Shown piece after piece: positions 11,348 through 23,285 of a DNA stretch of 64,000 bases (position 1 is the first letter of the stretch; every line of letters begins with the position of its first letter). The DNA lies in the NCBI GenBank assembly GCA_958450365.1, contig CAUEEP010000892.1, positions 793,001-857,000 of the forward strand, read 5' to 3'. The notes beneath the pieces were generated by a model. That model saw only the letters and a list, made by a program, of their open reading frames with translations, had not been told where the DNA came from and did not search any database. The DNA comes from Mesorhabditis belari (lineage: Eukaryota; Nematoda; Chromadorea; Rhabditida; Rhabditidae). The position numbers were made by a program, and so were the translations under genes.

Positions 11348-13858
11348 TTATTCTTTATCATCATCCGCTGAATAATAAATTATTGTACTAGGTGCTGCAA
11401 AATTTTCTCTTTTCTTTCTTTCATATACAACATAGGAAGCGATAAAAAGCAGGAGGATTCCCAAGGTGAACAACGAAATGTAAGTTCCAGTGTGTGACGT
11501 CGGTTTTCCATTTAGCCAATCTAAAGACTTATTCTCAAGTGATACATTTGTTCAGCATACAAGATTCGAGTTTTATTTGAAAGCCTTTATATGATGTTGA
11601 ATATCCGCTGAAACTGACAAATCGAAATAGAACTTCATTATGTTCAGTCAGTTTAATCTCCGAAGTGGAATCGATGCTAAAACGGTCATCGTTTCAACTC
11701 TTTTGAAGTAAACTTTATTTATGTACCTGTAAATAACTTCATGTTCCTCAAATGTGAGCCTATCATAATAACTCATCGATCGAACCATCACTTTGAATCT
11801 TATTTTTGCTCCTTCGGGTGCTTTGATCAGATAGGAGCAGTTCATATTTTTAGGATAACTAAAGAGTTTGCCATACGTTTGATTTTTTGTATGAAAAAGT
11901 ATGTTAGCGTCAAAAACTACAAGGTATTTTCTTTAGATTATCGTATTTTCCCTAAGCTTCGCCTAAATTGTTTGAAATCTCGAAAACCGCTTATCGGAAC
12001 TTATCAATGTGAGATCGGAAAATGTAGCTGACGATAAAAACTTGTGGGGGATTAGAGTGTTGAGCTTCTGTGAAAATTTGGAAACCGTAAAATAGTCATC
12101 AACTCGGCTCGCCGGAGTGCACTACTATTAGGGAAAATACGGTAGTTAACTACCAAACACAAAGCTTAAGATAGGTTTGACTTTAAGGCCATCTAACTCA
12201 AACAAAACAGAGACTAGTCAAGAAGTCTGCCAAGTCAAAGTCTACTAACTAATTGTCTATTAGTAGTATGCTACTAATCGTAAGTCAAAAAAATCTTGAC
12301 TCTGGCAGAAGTCAGACCCTGACTGGCCTCGGCAAGTTCTGTTTAATTACCTGATTGGAGTATCTAACTTTTGTATGTAGACTTCTAGCCCTAGAAAGTC
12401 AAAATACTGAGAATTACTTCTAGCTATAAGTCCTCAAAATGGTTCGTATCCATTTCCGATCTACAGCAATGACGAGTACTTTAAAACTTGATAGCTTACA
12501 TTTTAGGAAAACCTGGAGACGAGATGAAAATCGGCTTCTCGTCAAGAGAAAACTCGGATTGTCCACAAGTAATTGCTAAGAAATAATTTTCATCTACGTA
12601 AATTTGACACTACACTTACCCTCTTTCCATTGCATTGTAACATTGACATTCCAAGCTTTCTTCGACACTAGCACAGATGGATTTGAGACAAAATGGAGAT
12701 AAATGAAGTTGACTCTATTAACACATTCATGCAAAAACATTTTTTGTCAGCAAAAAGTTCAAAATTTGCTTGTTTGCTTAGAAAAGTGCTTGATTGCTGA
12801 TGTTGCTGATTTTGAGCATGTGCTAAATGCTGCTAAGATCCAGGCATTTTCTAGGCATTTAATACTGGTTCTAGAAGTCATTTAGGCACTAAAATTATTC
12901 TTATAAACTAGAGATTTCTTATAACTTCAAGCTTATAAACTAGAGATTTCCTTTGTGGAAATCTATATACTCAAGCCGGTTTATTTACCGATTTTAATCG
13001 AAAACAAAAAGTGACATATCCTCACAAATTCTTAAGATTTTTGGTTCACGCATTCATCCATGGTACATCGGTGTACCATGAATGTGTTAAAGTTTAATGA
13101 TTCAACGTGGCTTTTGAATCTTACGGATTCTTGGGAGTGGGGTAATCGTCGGTGGCAAATTTTCTCACATAAGAGTTACCCGGGCGAAACGAACTGAAGA
13201 TTTCAGATCAATGTCAATTTAGAAGAAACAAAAACCTTTTAATTTCTTGATCCATCGCAAATATGAGACTCCATTGTTTTGAAAAATTTTTATCGTCGGA
13301 AGCCCAAGTTATCGATAGATGTCTTTTCGGATCATTTCTGATCTTGATGAAGCAATCGAGTTGTGGGCAATCTTCTCCAATATCAAATAAAAGCTGTTTA
13401 TTTTCTAATGACACCATCAAAATAAGAAATGCATCGGTTGTGTCTGGGAAACATTTGCATTCTAAAGTTATTTGAAAATGATTGTGGAACGCTCCGCCGC
13501 CTTTGCCATTGTCGATCCAACTTTAAGCTTCAATACATTGGTGTTAAGCTGTCCAATTTAAATAGTTTTCGTACCAATCTACAGAGAAAGACTTGGCGCA
13601 TCGAATAATATTAAGAACATTTAAATTAGACAATTGAGCACCAAAATATTTGAGCTCAAAGTTAGATTGCCAATGGCAGAAGGGGCGGGCATCAAATGTC
13701 TGATAAGCTTTTAAAATGCTCAAACAAGTCTGCTCCAAAATAACAAAGAAATCATCTGGTTTACCTTTTGGAACGTGGATTAAGGTGAAATTGATCTCAT
13801 GCAGATTTCGGTGATATTTGATCACAAAAGAGGTGGGAAGCGTCCACACCGGTGACAT
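11348..13858 (-). CDS. CUB-domain single-pass receptor-like protein, unit 1
   Basis: Probable type I membrane protein with extracellular CUB modules. Minus-strand exons: 13765-13858, 13236-13520, 12620-12714, 12500-12575, 11727-11858, 11561-11676 and 11348-11520. The N-terminal region (residues about 1-130) is not recognised and is cysteine-containing (LECKCF, CPQLDC). A clear CUB domain follows: CGQSEFSLDEKP, then ISSPGFPKIYPKNMNCSYL, IKAPEGAKIRF and FRFVSFSGYSTSYKGFQI. After a short linker there is one helix (YISLFTLGILLLFIASYVVY) and a tail of about 30 residues rich in basic and then acidic residues (YYSADDDKE). Phases agree from exon 2 to the stop. Exon 1 to exon 2 is one base out, so a small exon may be missed; no signal peptide was found. 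Intron 1 contains a dispersed repeat also present in sad-1. Confidence 0.75.
13555..13720. repeat. Dispersed repeat in CUB receptor intron 1 (unit 1)
   Basis: Contains TTGCCAATGGCAGAAGGGGC and CGCATCGAATAATATTAAGA. Related sequence occurs at least three times in the sad-1 intron around 42340-42780, in both orientations. It keeps an open reading frame by chance, so it can look like an extension of the CUB exon, but the exon donor at 13764 excludes it. The unit 2 copy is at about 26452-26617. Confidence 0.65.
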
Positions 13859-14245
13859 AGAATGAAAAGCTCGGGAACTCGAGCTAAATAATTGGACTAA
13901 ATCTACACCGCTCCACTTAATTATAGCATAACAAAAATTTAACTTAATTATAACAAAAACAATAATTGAGCGACAATTTCTAATTCAATAATCAGTAACA
14001 GCCCCATGCCACTGAATTAGCTGAAAAATTCGATTATCCAAGCTGTGGTAGAGGTTATCAATCAGCTTTTGGTCGCTGTAGTTGAAGAAAAGAGTTCAAG
14101 GATAATTTTGGTACCTTATGTGGGCTGATCTGAACATTTTTGACCAAGCCAAAGCGTTTTAAATTTCAGGAGACGAAAATTTTGCCTTTTGCTGTGTTAA
14201 AAGGGTTACTTTATGAGTATGCTGTTTATGAGTATTTATGAGCAA
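13859..14245. other. End of unit 1 and junction with unit 2
   Basis: AT-rich sequence upstream of the CUB receptor, matching 26756-27118. The homology continues into the big palindrome only in unit 2. In unit 1 it stops at about 14220. Confidence 0.6.
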
Positions 14246-14547
14246 CATCCTTTTTCAAATCAAACTTTTTGTTATAATTTTGTTTTATTCTTGATCTTTT
14301 TCAAAATAAAAAAATCTGATTTTTTATTTATACATAAGAAAATTAAAAAACAATCAAATGAGAAGTGGAAACATGAAATATGAAAGCAATATGAAAGCAA
14401 TCAATTCAGTCGATGAGCTGTTGGGAAGCAAAAATATATTTGATATAATAAAGGGTATATATGTAATATAATAAAGAGTTTTTACGGTAATTGAGAAGCA
14501 AAAGAAAGACAAAATAATCGAATTTGAAACAAGACACAAAATGGAAA

Positions 14548-14828
14548 GATTTGGGGGGTCATCACTTTGCGTCAAATTTTTGCGCAACTGGGTCATTTGC
14601 GCAACTAGGTCTTTTGCGCAACTCGCCCTAACTTTCTTTTAAGTGGACCAATCTTTATGATGTTGGTTTTATTTTGTAGATCTCAACAAGTGTAACAAAA
14701 TGACACCAAAATCATAAAAATTGGCCGACTTAGAAGAAAGTTATGGCAAGTTGCGCAAAAGACTTGGTTGCGCAAATGACCCAGTTGCGCAAAAAATTTG
14801 GTGCAAGGTAGCCACCCGCAAGATTTGG
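14548..14828. repeat. Foldback element with TTGCGCAA motifs (unit 2)
   Basis: Unit 2 copy of the foldback at 3795-4075, with only a few single-base differences. Confidence 0.8.
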
Positions 14829-15609
14829 CAAAAATAGTAAAAAGGACAAAAGCTACTTTGTTGTGGTTATAAAATAGCTGCAAAAAAATCCGACTGATGT
14901 CTATATCCTATTTTTACAGCTGTGTAAAATCTAAATATCTCGTCTGTAGGAAAATTGAAAGTATCTGTAAACGCATTAGTTCTTATTTGCCATGTCAAAT
15001 CTGTTTCAGAGTTTTCACATTTTCACATTTTTAACTTTTTGTCTTTTATATTTTCATCGGACTAAATTTTCTTTTTAGGTTGGAGATTTGCTGAAACCTT
15101 CACGTAATATCAATCTCAAAGAAAGAAGATTTTGATACCGTCTGCTGAAAAACACAATGAAATCGTTGTGCAAATCAAAGAATTCAGCGAGGGAAACGAT
15201 AAAAAGAAAAAATCATACGATGATGTCAACTTGCTAAATCGTTTCTCTCTTCGGTACGAACAGGACCAAGCGAATCTCTACAGTCACGGAACAAAGATGT
15301 TTGAATGGACGGTGTGCCTGTCGAAAAGCCAATGTCCTCTGTAATAGCCGATGTCACCATAGCAATTCCTGCTTGAACAAGGGATAATTTTGTAAACCTT
15401 TGTTAACCTTTTAGCTTGTTAATTTTGTTTTTGCTATTGTTGTTATGTTGTCCGTTATTGTTTAACTCTAGGTAATTTGTTAATATGTTTTCGTTTACAT
15501 TCAATAAACGTGGTTAAAACGTCAGGAGTTACCTTGACAACAACAGCACTAAACAATTAAATATCAACATAATAATTTGAATTTGACGGCAAATTTCTAG
15601 AAAAAGCTA

Positions 15610-16129
15610 TTAGGTTGATGCAAAAGTCTTTTTCATTTTTTTCGTCTGTCGTTTCAAGCCAACAAATGCACCAATTAAACTACGGTTGATTTCATTAGAA
15701 AAACCAATTATTTTGCTGCAAAATAACATTAAAACGGGTTTAAAAATATTTTATGCCTGGATTTTCTTGAGAGTATGAAGTCGGGTAGTCAAAAAGGGCT
15801 AACTCGATGATGCGGTTTAGACACCTTAGCTAAAGAAAACCTATCTTCGTGTCAATAGATAAAAGATAGAGAAAAAAAGTTTGATATTTCGCCAAAATTT
15901 CAGAGAAATTCATTCAGCCAATTTTTCCGTAGAGTTTTTTATAGATTTTTACGAAAAAGGCGTTTTTCACTCTCGAATTTGCTTGAAAGTGAACCGAAAT
16001 TCATTTAAAAAGATGGAAATTGAACAAAAAAACACTTTTTTTATAGAGCAAACTATAGATTAATTGGTGAATTTGTTGCTTTTTAACAAAAGTACGAAAA
16101 AAATGAAAAAGACTTTTGCATCAACCTAA
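15610..16129. mobile_element. Mariner-type MITE, subfamily C, unit 2 (520 bp)
   Basis: Unit 2 copy of the MITE at 4856-5377, with the same termini and TA flanks. It differs by homopolymer indels, so it was present before the duplication. Confidence 0.85.
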
Positions 16130-16142
16130 TACTTTCATTCAT

Positions 16143-16222
16143 AATCGGCTACGACATATATATGTCGTAGCCGATGAAGGATTTCAGCCGAAGAAGTCTC
16201 AGACTTCTTCGGCTAGCCGATT
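16143..16222. repeat. Pair of perfect hairpins nested in an outer stem (unit 2)
   Basis: Identical copy of the structure at 5391-5470. Confidence 0.8.
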
Positions 16223-17118
16223 AAGTCTCAAAGATGAAATCTTGAGTTATGTATTGACTCAAGTCAATACCCAAACTCAAGCTCTCTAAAAGGCGCTTAA
16301 AAGCTAAAAACGCATTCTAAAGAGTTTTTCAACAAAAATTATTGCCATTTTTCTTTTGCTACACTTTTTATTCTAGAAATGCAAGTTTTGATGTATTCTT
16401 GTGAAAGAAATTCACTTTTCACGGCATGGCAAAAGAGGGAGAACTGGTAAAGTCTATATACAAAGTTACAAATCATTCCGATTGGTCAATTAAAGTTGAC
16501 GCTTTTCTATTATTAATTTATATTATTTTCAGTGGACACTAAATGGCCGTTCGTCTATTTCACGAAATGTGCAACAACTCCCGAGTGGATTTTTGTACTT
16601 ACCAAAAGCCATATGCCCAGCTATCTAGCCATATACGGTAAAAAGCATTCAGATTTTTATCCAAGTTCAATTTAATTGCCTTAAATTTTTGTTATTCAAT
16701 CGTGAAGGTAAAATTGTCAATTTCGCCTGCAGTTTCTTCTACTATGTTAAGTGAGTTTTGCTATTAAATATAAAATATTTGGTTTTTTGAATTTAGCATT
16801 TGATAGACATGATGACCTGCTAACAATGTGCTTTTTTCTCCTTACGGCAAAGGATATCGATGACTATTGAGTAAATATTAAAACCAAGACAGGACAGGTT
16901 TCTGAGCACAAAAAATGTGCATAATGGAATTGAAATTGAAAACTATCTGGGTTTTTCAAAGGTAACTTATTGTTTTAGAAAAGTGAAAACCCGTTTTTGG
17001 ACAATTTCGTTCAATAAAGAATTCAACTTGTTTGTTTACACTAATCACAAAAGTCTGGTCAAATTCTTCTGATACACGTAGTTTTTCAAGAGTTGAATTT
17101 ACAATTTCTCAAAAAACA

Positions 17119-17817
17119 TTCTTTCTAAATCAGAGATTTAGTTTATCTAGTTAATCTAGTTGTTAATTCTAATATATTAGGTTGGTGAATTGAAAACTGC
17201 GGGACTTTGAACTAAAATTTATTCAAAATAAAACCCTAAATTCGTTCGAAATAATTTCCATTATTATTGACGACTTCTGCCCATTTTACAGGCAATTTGC
17301 GGATTCCTCTTTCGTAGTAGGATTTTGGTTTGTGTGTGAGACAAGTGTGAGACTCAAAAATGGAGGACTGGAGATGTCCCAATTTGAGCACTTTCTTTAA
17401 AAGAAACCCATTTTGGTGTCAATAGAAAAGCTGTAGAGAATCAAAAATTAGGCTTATAGCCAAATTTCCAAAAAGATACACTTAGTGGTTTCGCTTAAAA
17501 TGCAAGTTTTGTGAAGATTCGTAAATTTGGCATTTCTTGAAAACCAGTTTTTGAATCGTTCTGAAAATTTGGATATAAGCTTAAATTTTGATTCTCTACA
17601 AATTTTCCATTGACACCAAAATGGGTTTCTTTTGAAGAAAGTCCTCAAACTGTCACATATGACAATAACCCGGAGTTTTCAATTCATCAACCCAATACAT
17701 GAGCTATTTTGAAACAATAACCCATAGCGCTATTTGACTAATCACCAAAAGTCTGGTCAAATTCTTCTGATACACGTAGTTTTTCAAGAGTTGGATTTAC
17801 AATTTCTCAAAAAACAC
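17119..17817. mobile_element. Unit 2-specific insertion flanked by a direct repeat
   Basis: In unit 1 the sequence after CAATTTCTCAAAAAACA goes straight on to CCTGTGATATTTCCC. In unit 2 there are about 700 extra bases. The preceding stretch of about 77 bases (starting CTAATCACAAAAGTCTGGTC, at 17040) is repeated at its end (17741). The insert begins with a stretch that matches the reverse complement of 29486-29527 (GTTTATCTAGTTAATCTAGT) and then contains a 519-bp MITE. Confidence 0.8.
17177..17695. mobile_element. Mariner-derived MITE, subfamily A (519 bp)
   Basis: Ends TTAGGTTGGTGAATTGAAAA and TTTTCAATTCATCAACCCAA, with TA on both sides. On the minus strand the left part encodes a typical mariner transposase C-terminus ([20 protein letters not shown]), so the element derives from mariner. 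The centre is an inner palindrome around AAACCCATTTTGGTGTCAAT. Two more copies are at 47184-47703 and 61296-61814. Confidence 0.9.
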
Positions 17818-18357
17818 CTGTGATATTTCCCAAATACTGAGCATTTTTTTAACATTAGTTTACAGGCAAACTGTTTTCAAGACTTGCACCTGTTCTACCT
17901 AGGAAGCCAGTTAGATTCCAAGTTAGTCAGACGGATTTCAAAAAAAGTTTCATATTTGAAATCAGGGTGCTTTTTTACGTCGATTGGCACCTTGCCCGTT
18001 AAAAACCTATAGAAAACACTTTTTCGCGCGGGTGTGGAATCTGGAGACTGCTGGTTGGATTTTTGGATTGACCCAATCCGATCGATTTGCAAATATATAT
18101 ATGCTTTATTCAGTTGAATAGCGACAAAACAAAATCACAATAATTAGCTGGGACACCATTCAAAACACACCCAAAAGATAAATAGATACCTCAAGAAAGA
18201 ATCACAGAGCAGTCAAATCAATTACCGAAATTGCGTCTTTAAACCTAGCCAAGGTGGGAATTGGATTAACCCAATCCGATCGATTTGAAAATGCATTGAA
18301 TTGTAATGGACTAAAATTTTATTTATCAAACTAAACTTTCATTTTTCTTTGTTTCAG

Positions 18358-20356
18358 ATCTTTCAAATGTTATTTGAATATTTGATGGCCTATTTTCACT
18401 TCCCAATGATGGCTTTTCCTGCAATTGCCGGCTATACAATTGGGATTTTCTCTGAAATCGGCTTTGGAGTCTATTGGCAACTTGTGAGTTTGATTTTGTC
18501 GTGACAAAAGTTTTGGAATTTCAAAAACAAAGTCCTTTGAGACGGAAGTCCGTTTTGTGTTAGCTAATCATGTAAAAAGCTGACCTTGCACAGGTGATTT
18601 CAGACTCAAAAAACTCCAATTCTGTGAGTTTTTTGAATTTTTAGATCTTTGGACAGAAGGTAGGCGGTACAATATTTTTTGAGCTATATTTGGAAATAAA
18701 CTTAAATGTTAAAGCACAAAATGTTTGTCTGCCAATTCTACAAAATTTAGAACTCTTTCTTCTTTCAGCAAATTACAACTTTCATTCAATTGATGATGAA
18801 CGGTTCGGTGCAAGTTTTGCTTCTCAATCGGCAGCAAGCTGTCTTGCCGCCAAATCATTGGCTTAAACTAGATACACGGTTTCGCTTGGATTGTAAAATA
18901 ATTATTTAGATTTTTAGATTGAAAGACAATCTAATCCTTGGACTCTATGCTATGCCCGGAATCACCAGTTTGATAATCGCTGTCTTACTCTGGTCGAACG
19001 ACTATCAGTCGGCGCTGGCAAAGCAAAGACGGGTAGGTTTTGGCTTTCGGAGTAGTTCTATAGGTCTAACAAGCCCTGTGACAAGTTGCGAAACTTGAAC
19101 TTCCTTCTGACCTTATAGTTAGCTGGTTTGGCCTAGGTTTAACGCAATCTAAGTGGCCATGAAACGTGGCCACGAAACGTTTCTGCCAAGGGAAGTACCC
19201 CAGTTCGCCGAGATCACCAGACACCCATGGAGAAGCTATCGAACTGACTAAGCTGATCAAAATGCCGCAATCAGCTGCCTATACTCACACAAACGTGAGA
19301 TATTTGACATAAAAGTTTTCAAGATCTCGTTTAAAAGATTTTTCTCGCGTCAATATGAGCTGGTGGCCTAGAGGATAAGGTGCTTGTATACAAAGCGAGC
19401 TATACATTTTTTGCTCGGGCTCGAATCCACGCCTCGTAAATTTCTTGCTTTTTTGATCAGCTTAGTCGGTTCTATAGCCTCTCCATGAGTGTCTGGTGAT
19501 CTGGGCAAACCGGGGTACTTCCCTTGTGAGCCTAGATCTGGTCCAGGTTCAGACTTCGGCCTCAGGCTCACAAGGGAAGCACCCCGGTTTGCCCAGATCT
19601 GGTCCAGGTTCAGACTTCGGCCTGACCTGGCCATTTGGCTTAAAGACCTTGAGAAGCATCCATGCTTCGATGGAGTTGAAAGTAAAATACAGGAAAGCTT
19701 AGAACTATCCATCACTGGTTCCATTTTTCAATCAAACGTCAAGTTATGCATATGAGGAGACACATGGCATGCAAGCGATCATTGTGTTTTCAGTGAACCT
19801 CGCCTTTCATTGCTTATTTATCTGTGGTAAGTGTTTATTTATTATAGTGTTTAGACTATTCTTCTCAAAATTCAGTCATTGTCCCAACCACCATCAAAGC
19901 AGTGAAATCCCTTGAGAAATTCATGAGTCCAAAAACGTTGGCTATACAGAAATTGTGGTTGAAGCAAGTTTATTTGCAGGTTTGAGTCAAATTTCAAGTT
20001 TAATCCAAACTTTTCCTTCAGTCTCATATCATTTTCATTTTTCAATGTTTTCCGGCAGCGGTATTTGGACTGATTATAGTTTTGGATGATGTAAAGCTTA
20101 CAGGTTAGATCACACTCTCACAATCTTATTAAAGTTCAAGCAATAACTTGATTCACATCCTATTTTAGGAATGAGCTTTTGGTTGACAATGTTCGCGGGT
20201 TTTCAAAGCACTGGTGCCTCTTTTGGTTATTTCTTTAGCAGAACTTATCGGCTACATTTACAAGAACTCATTGAATGGATGCTAATGATAAAAAGTGGAC
20301 TCATCATAATGATTTGTCTACAATTTTTTAGAAAAATCTTCCCGGAGTGCTTCTGA
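18358..20356 (+). CDS. Serpentine (7TM) chemoreceptor, Srh-like, unit 2, 5' incomplete
   Basis: Duplicate of the receptor at 6906-8840 with the same exon structure: 18358-18483, 18769-18878, 18918-19032, 19757-19826, 19876-19979, 20022-20103 and 20169-20356. Coding differences from unit 1 are few. I see synonymous changes in LGLYAMPG (CTA to CTC) and in VIVPTT (GTT to GTC), and one conservative change, R to K, before QVYLQ. The introns have more differences, so the coding sequence looks constrained. Helix 1 is not found here either. The MITE-bearing insertion at 17119-17817 lies upstream and would split any intron or promoter there. Confidence 0.75.
19187..19640. repeat. Foldback with internal tRNA-like core, in receptor intron (unit 2)
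   Basis: Copy of the element at 7735-8085 with about 64 extra bases. The arm sequence AAACCGGGGTACTTCCC at about 19510 is followed at about 19560-19600 by an inverted copy containing GGGAAGCACCCCGGTTTG, and then the shared sequence resumes. Either unit 2 gained a local inverted duplication or unit 1 lost it. Confidence 0.6.
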
Positions 20357-20547
20357 TATCTCGATTTTGACTCGGGTGATGCCAGCCAAGCGACAATCGA
20401 GAGTGGGACAAGCTCAATGAAATTTCAATGATTTTATAGCATTCATTGTTTTTGTAAAGATTGCAAAATTACAGCAAAAGATTTCACAAAAAGACAAGAA
20501 AGTTTTGTAAGAAAATAAAAGTAAAAATAAGATCTCTATCAATTATT

Positions 20548-21624
20548 TTAAGAACTGACTACAGAAAAAACAACAATGGCAACAAGTACTAATGTGAGAT
20601 TGATAAGAAAAAGTCCATGAATGAAAGGTCTTCTCATAAATTTCCCATTTTGATCTCCTTTACAAGCCAAAATCATTAGAAGGATACCTAAAATGAGTTA
20701 TTTTTTGATAGTTATTGATTTTGATAAAATTTTGATAGTTATTCTGACCGAGTTAGCAATGTCAAGTAGTTAAATTTTAACAAAGTGTATTTTTAATAAC
20801 AAAATGCCTGAGTATTAAGGTCTTTTAAGCATATTTCACAATAGCCATTGAAAACTTAACATCAAAAACTTAAACTGGATCAACTCTTTGTTACTTGATC
20901 AAACACTCACCCAAAAATGGCCAAGTAATTGGAATGAACATCAAAATGATCAATATTAGCTTCTGACGGGGTGTCAAGTAGTCCGGTTCAGTGATGGCTG
21001 AAATTTCAATATTTTATTGCACACTGTTCCACATTTTTTGATCGATTCTTGTTACTTACCTCGATGTTCAAGGATGATCACTTGTGTGGAAACATTTGAT
21101 GGTGGATCAAAAGGTGGGGGTGGGTGAAACTGAAAAAAGACTAGTTTCTGAAAATGTAAGAAATAAAGAAGTAATGAAATTGGCAAGAAAAAGTAGATTT
21201 CCGGAGAGGGGATTCAATCCTCGACCTTTGCTTTTGCTTTTGCTTTTGCTCTTGCTTTTGCTCTTGCTTTTGCTTTTGCTCTTGCTTTTGCTTTTGCTCT
21301 AACCACTGAGCTATCCTGTACCTTAATTTGCCAAGAGAAAGAAGGAAAGACAAGGGGAAGAAGAAAGGAAGAAAGAGAGAAAAAAAGAAGTAAATAAAAG
21401 TTCACACTTGATTTTGTTGAAATCGAGCTCCACCAGGGCCTGCCGGAAAATATTCGGTGGTTTTGTCTAAAACAGAGATTGCTCTTGGAAACTTTACGAT
21501 GATTTTTAAGTTAGTAATTGAAACATTACAGCTAATGCCAAAAAAACTATTATTTCTTTGCAAAAAGCTTACCAATTTCATCATAAGCTGGCGGTGGGGG
21601 TAGATTTTGAATGGAATCGGTCAT
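20548..21624 (-). CDS. Small two-helix membrane protein with PPPPAYDE N-terminus, unit 2
   Basis: Duplicate of the gene at 9032-10110, with the same five-exon structure and intact frame. I see one conservative coding change, I to L in the second helix (LTLVIVAIV in unit 1, LTLVLVAIV in unit 2). The microsatellite in intron 2 is of similar length. Confidence 0.8.
21202..21322 (-). repeat. tRNA-like sequence split by an AAAAGC/AAGAGC microsatellite (unit 2)
   Basis: Unit 2 copy of the element at 9688-9808, with the same hexamer pattern. Confidence 0.7.
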
Positions 21625-22122
21625 GGCTCTGAATTTCGCGGTCTTCAATCAATCAATTCAGGTTTTGTTCCCCGAAGTGCCTTATCTTTGCGATGAAATC
21701 ACCCATATGTGTGCACTCATAAAAGTGTTTTTTATTTAGAGAAGTCTAATCAAGAAGACAGGAACTCTGATAACTGGACCTTAAAAAATTCTATTGATTA
21801 AAGCACATGATCATCTGGGTTGTGTGGATAATTTAGATTTATGCAAAATTAACTTCAAAATCCAAATAACTCTGCTTATTTATCCATTTCCCGATATCCG
21901 GAAATACTTTTGATTATCAATTCTTCATTATCTTCATAATTTCCGGGGAAGGGAAGGTTGCCAGGCTGAAGTTCGAAAATGACTGGAGTCCAGGAACTTT
22001 TTGATATCCTCTCCGGAGAGAAACCCTGATCCTCCGTGGAGTTTTTCGCTGATTCCGAATATGTAAATAACTTTTTCCCGAGCTTAAAACCTAAAAAAAA
22101 CTTCAACCTGACAACTTTGTAA

Positions 22123-22166
22123 TATCATTTTCTTTCATGGCCTGCGTGCCATGAAAGAAAATGATA
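22123..22166. repeat. Perfect 19-bp hairpin
   Basis: TATCATTTTCTTTCATGGC is followed by a 6-base loop and its exact reverse complement. The size is in the range of small-RNA precursors or short foldbacks. Function unknown. Confidence 0.7.
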
Positions 22167-23209
22167 ATATCGATATAAAAGCTTTTATTCAATAAACGAT
22201 AAATCTTGTGGTTCAGTGATTAGAAATATTTAAAGTGCCGATCTATCGGAAAAGCTTTTCTAGCTGAGAGAGCAAGATATCATAGACAAAAATTAAAGAA
22301 ATTCTAATCTAAAAGCCGCGAATGTCAACTGTTTGAAAGTGACAAGAAAAGAAAGGAAAGGACATTTCTGCACAGGATTTCGATCCAATAACAGACTTGT
22401 ATCTAAATAATAGTTCTCCAAATCTCAAAAAGTCAAATTCCAGTTTTTCTTGTTTCTTTAGAGGGAAAATGAAGGAATTTGCTCATTTGTTTTCGAATGG
22501 TTCTTAATAACGAGAAAATCCAGTGTTATCACAAATTTCTGACTTATTGCGAGCTAAGATTCATTGATTCTAATAACACTTCTTATCAAAAATTTGCTGA
22601 AAACAAAAGATATATCGATTATTATAAAAAATAGCTTTTACATTTACCTTTTCTTGACGTTTGTTCTGTTTTTTGTATACTTCTTGTTTTTCCAAAGCTT
22701 CAAAATTTCAGCACAATTATCAAAGCAGTTTTTGCGATATTTATGTTGTTCGTTGTTTCCACACACACGAAAGCTTCAGCTCGAAAGTGCTGGAGCAGAT
22801 GCCCGAGAAGTATTCAATGTAGGTAGCTTTTCGGGAAAAAACATGAGTGACTCTCTTGAAAACGATTCATGGACTCAAGACTTTCGTTAGTCCAATAAAA
22901 ACAGCTTTATACCCAGCGGCTAATTTATTTTCTACCCAGAGAAACTGATTATTCTGATGAGAACCTAGGTCCTGCTCTGACTTTGGCTTTGTCCGGTCTG
23001 GTTTTAATGAAGCCTTAGCCTAGAAAAATACCTGTGTTATACTAGAAACCAACCTTGCCAAGCGAGTTTAAAAGACAGCTTAAAACTTTCAGCTTTTAGT
23101 TGGTCGTAAAAAATATGCCCTGAGATCTGATTCCTCAAATTTTTTTTTTTTTTTTTTTCATTTTTTCATTTCATTTTTTTTCATTTCATTCCGCAAAATC
23201 AATGGGCCT

Positions 23210-23285
23210 CGGACGGGATCGAACCCATCATCTTCTGATCGAGAGGCAGAAGCCCTGGCACTTCGCTATGTAAACGTACTGTTCG
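23210..23285 (-). pseudogene. tRNA-like relic next to a poly-T tract
   Basis: The minus strand has a box B (GGGTTCGATCCC) and a possible anticodon-type stem (CTTCTG/CAGAAG). The T-arm does not pair properly and no acceptor stem is visible. The adjacent T-run on the plus strand is an A-tail on the minus strand, as in tRNA-derived SINEs. Confidence 0.4.

Larger units (their letters stand above)
3490..14225. repeat. Segmental tandem duplication, unit 1
   Basis: From about 3490 the sequence matches the stretch starting at about 14246, in the same order and orientation. It includes the foldback, the 520-bp MITE, the chemoreceptor, the PPPPAYDE gene and the CUB receptor. The coordinate offset is 10753 at the start, 11452 after an insertion in unit 2, about 11516 after a second small one, and 12897 in the CUB gene. 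Most of the unit is near-identical, with single-base changes and homopolymer indels. The part at about 10150-11690 is clearly more diverged. Confidence 0.95.

Noticed and set aside
13544..13858. Single 104-codon exon for the CUB receptor start
   Set aside because: Codons after the donor at 13764 are a dispersed repeat also found in sad-1. Only 13765-13858 is kept as exon.
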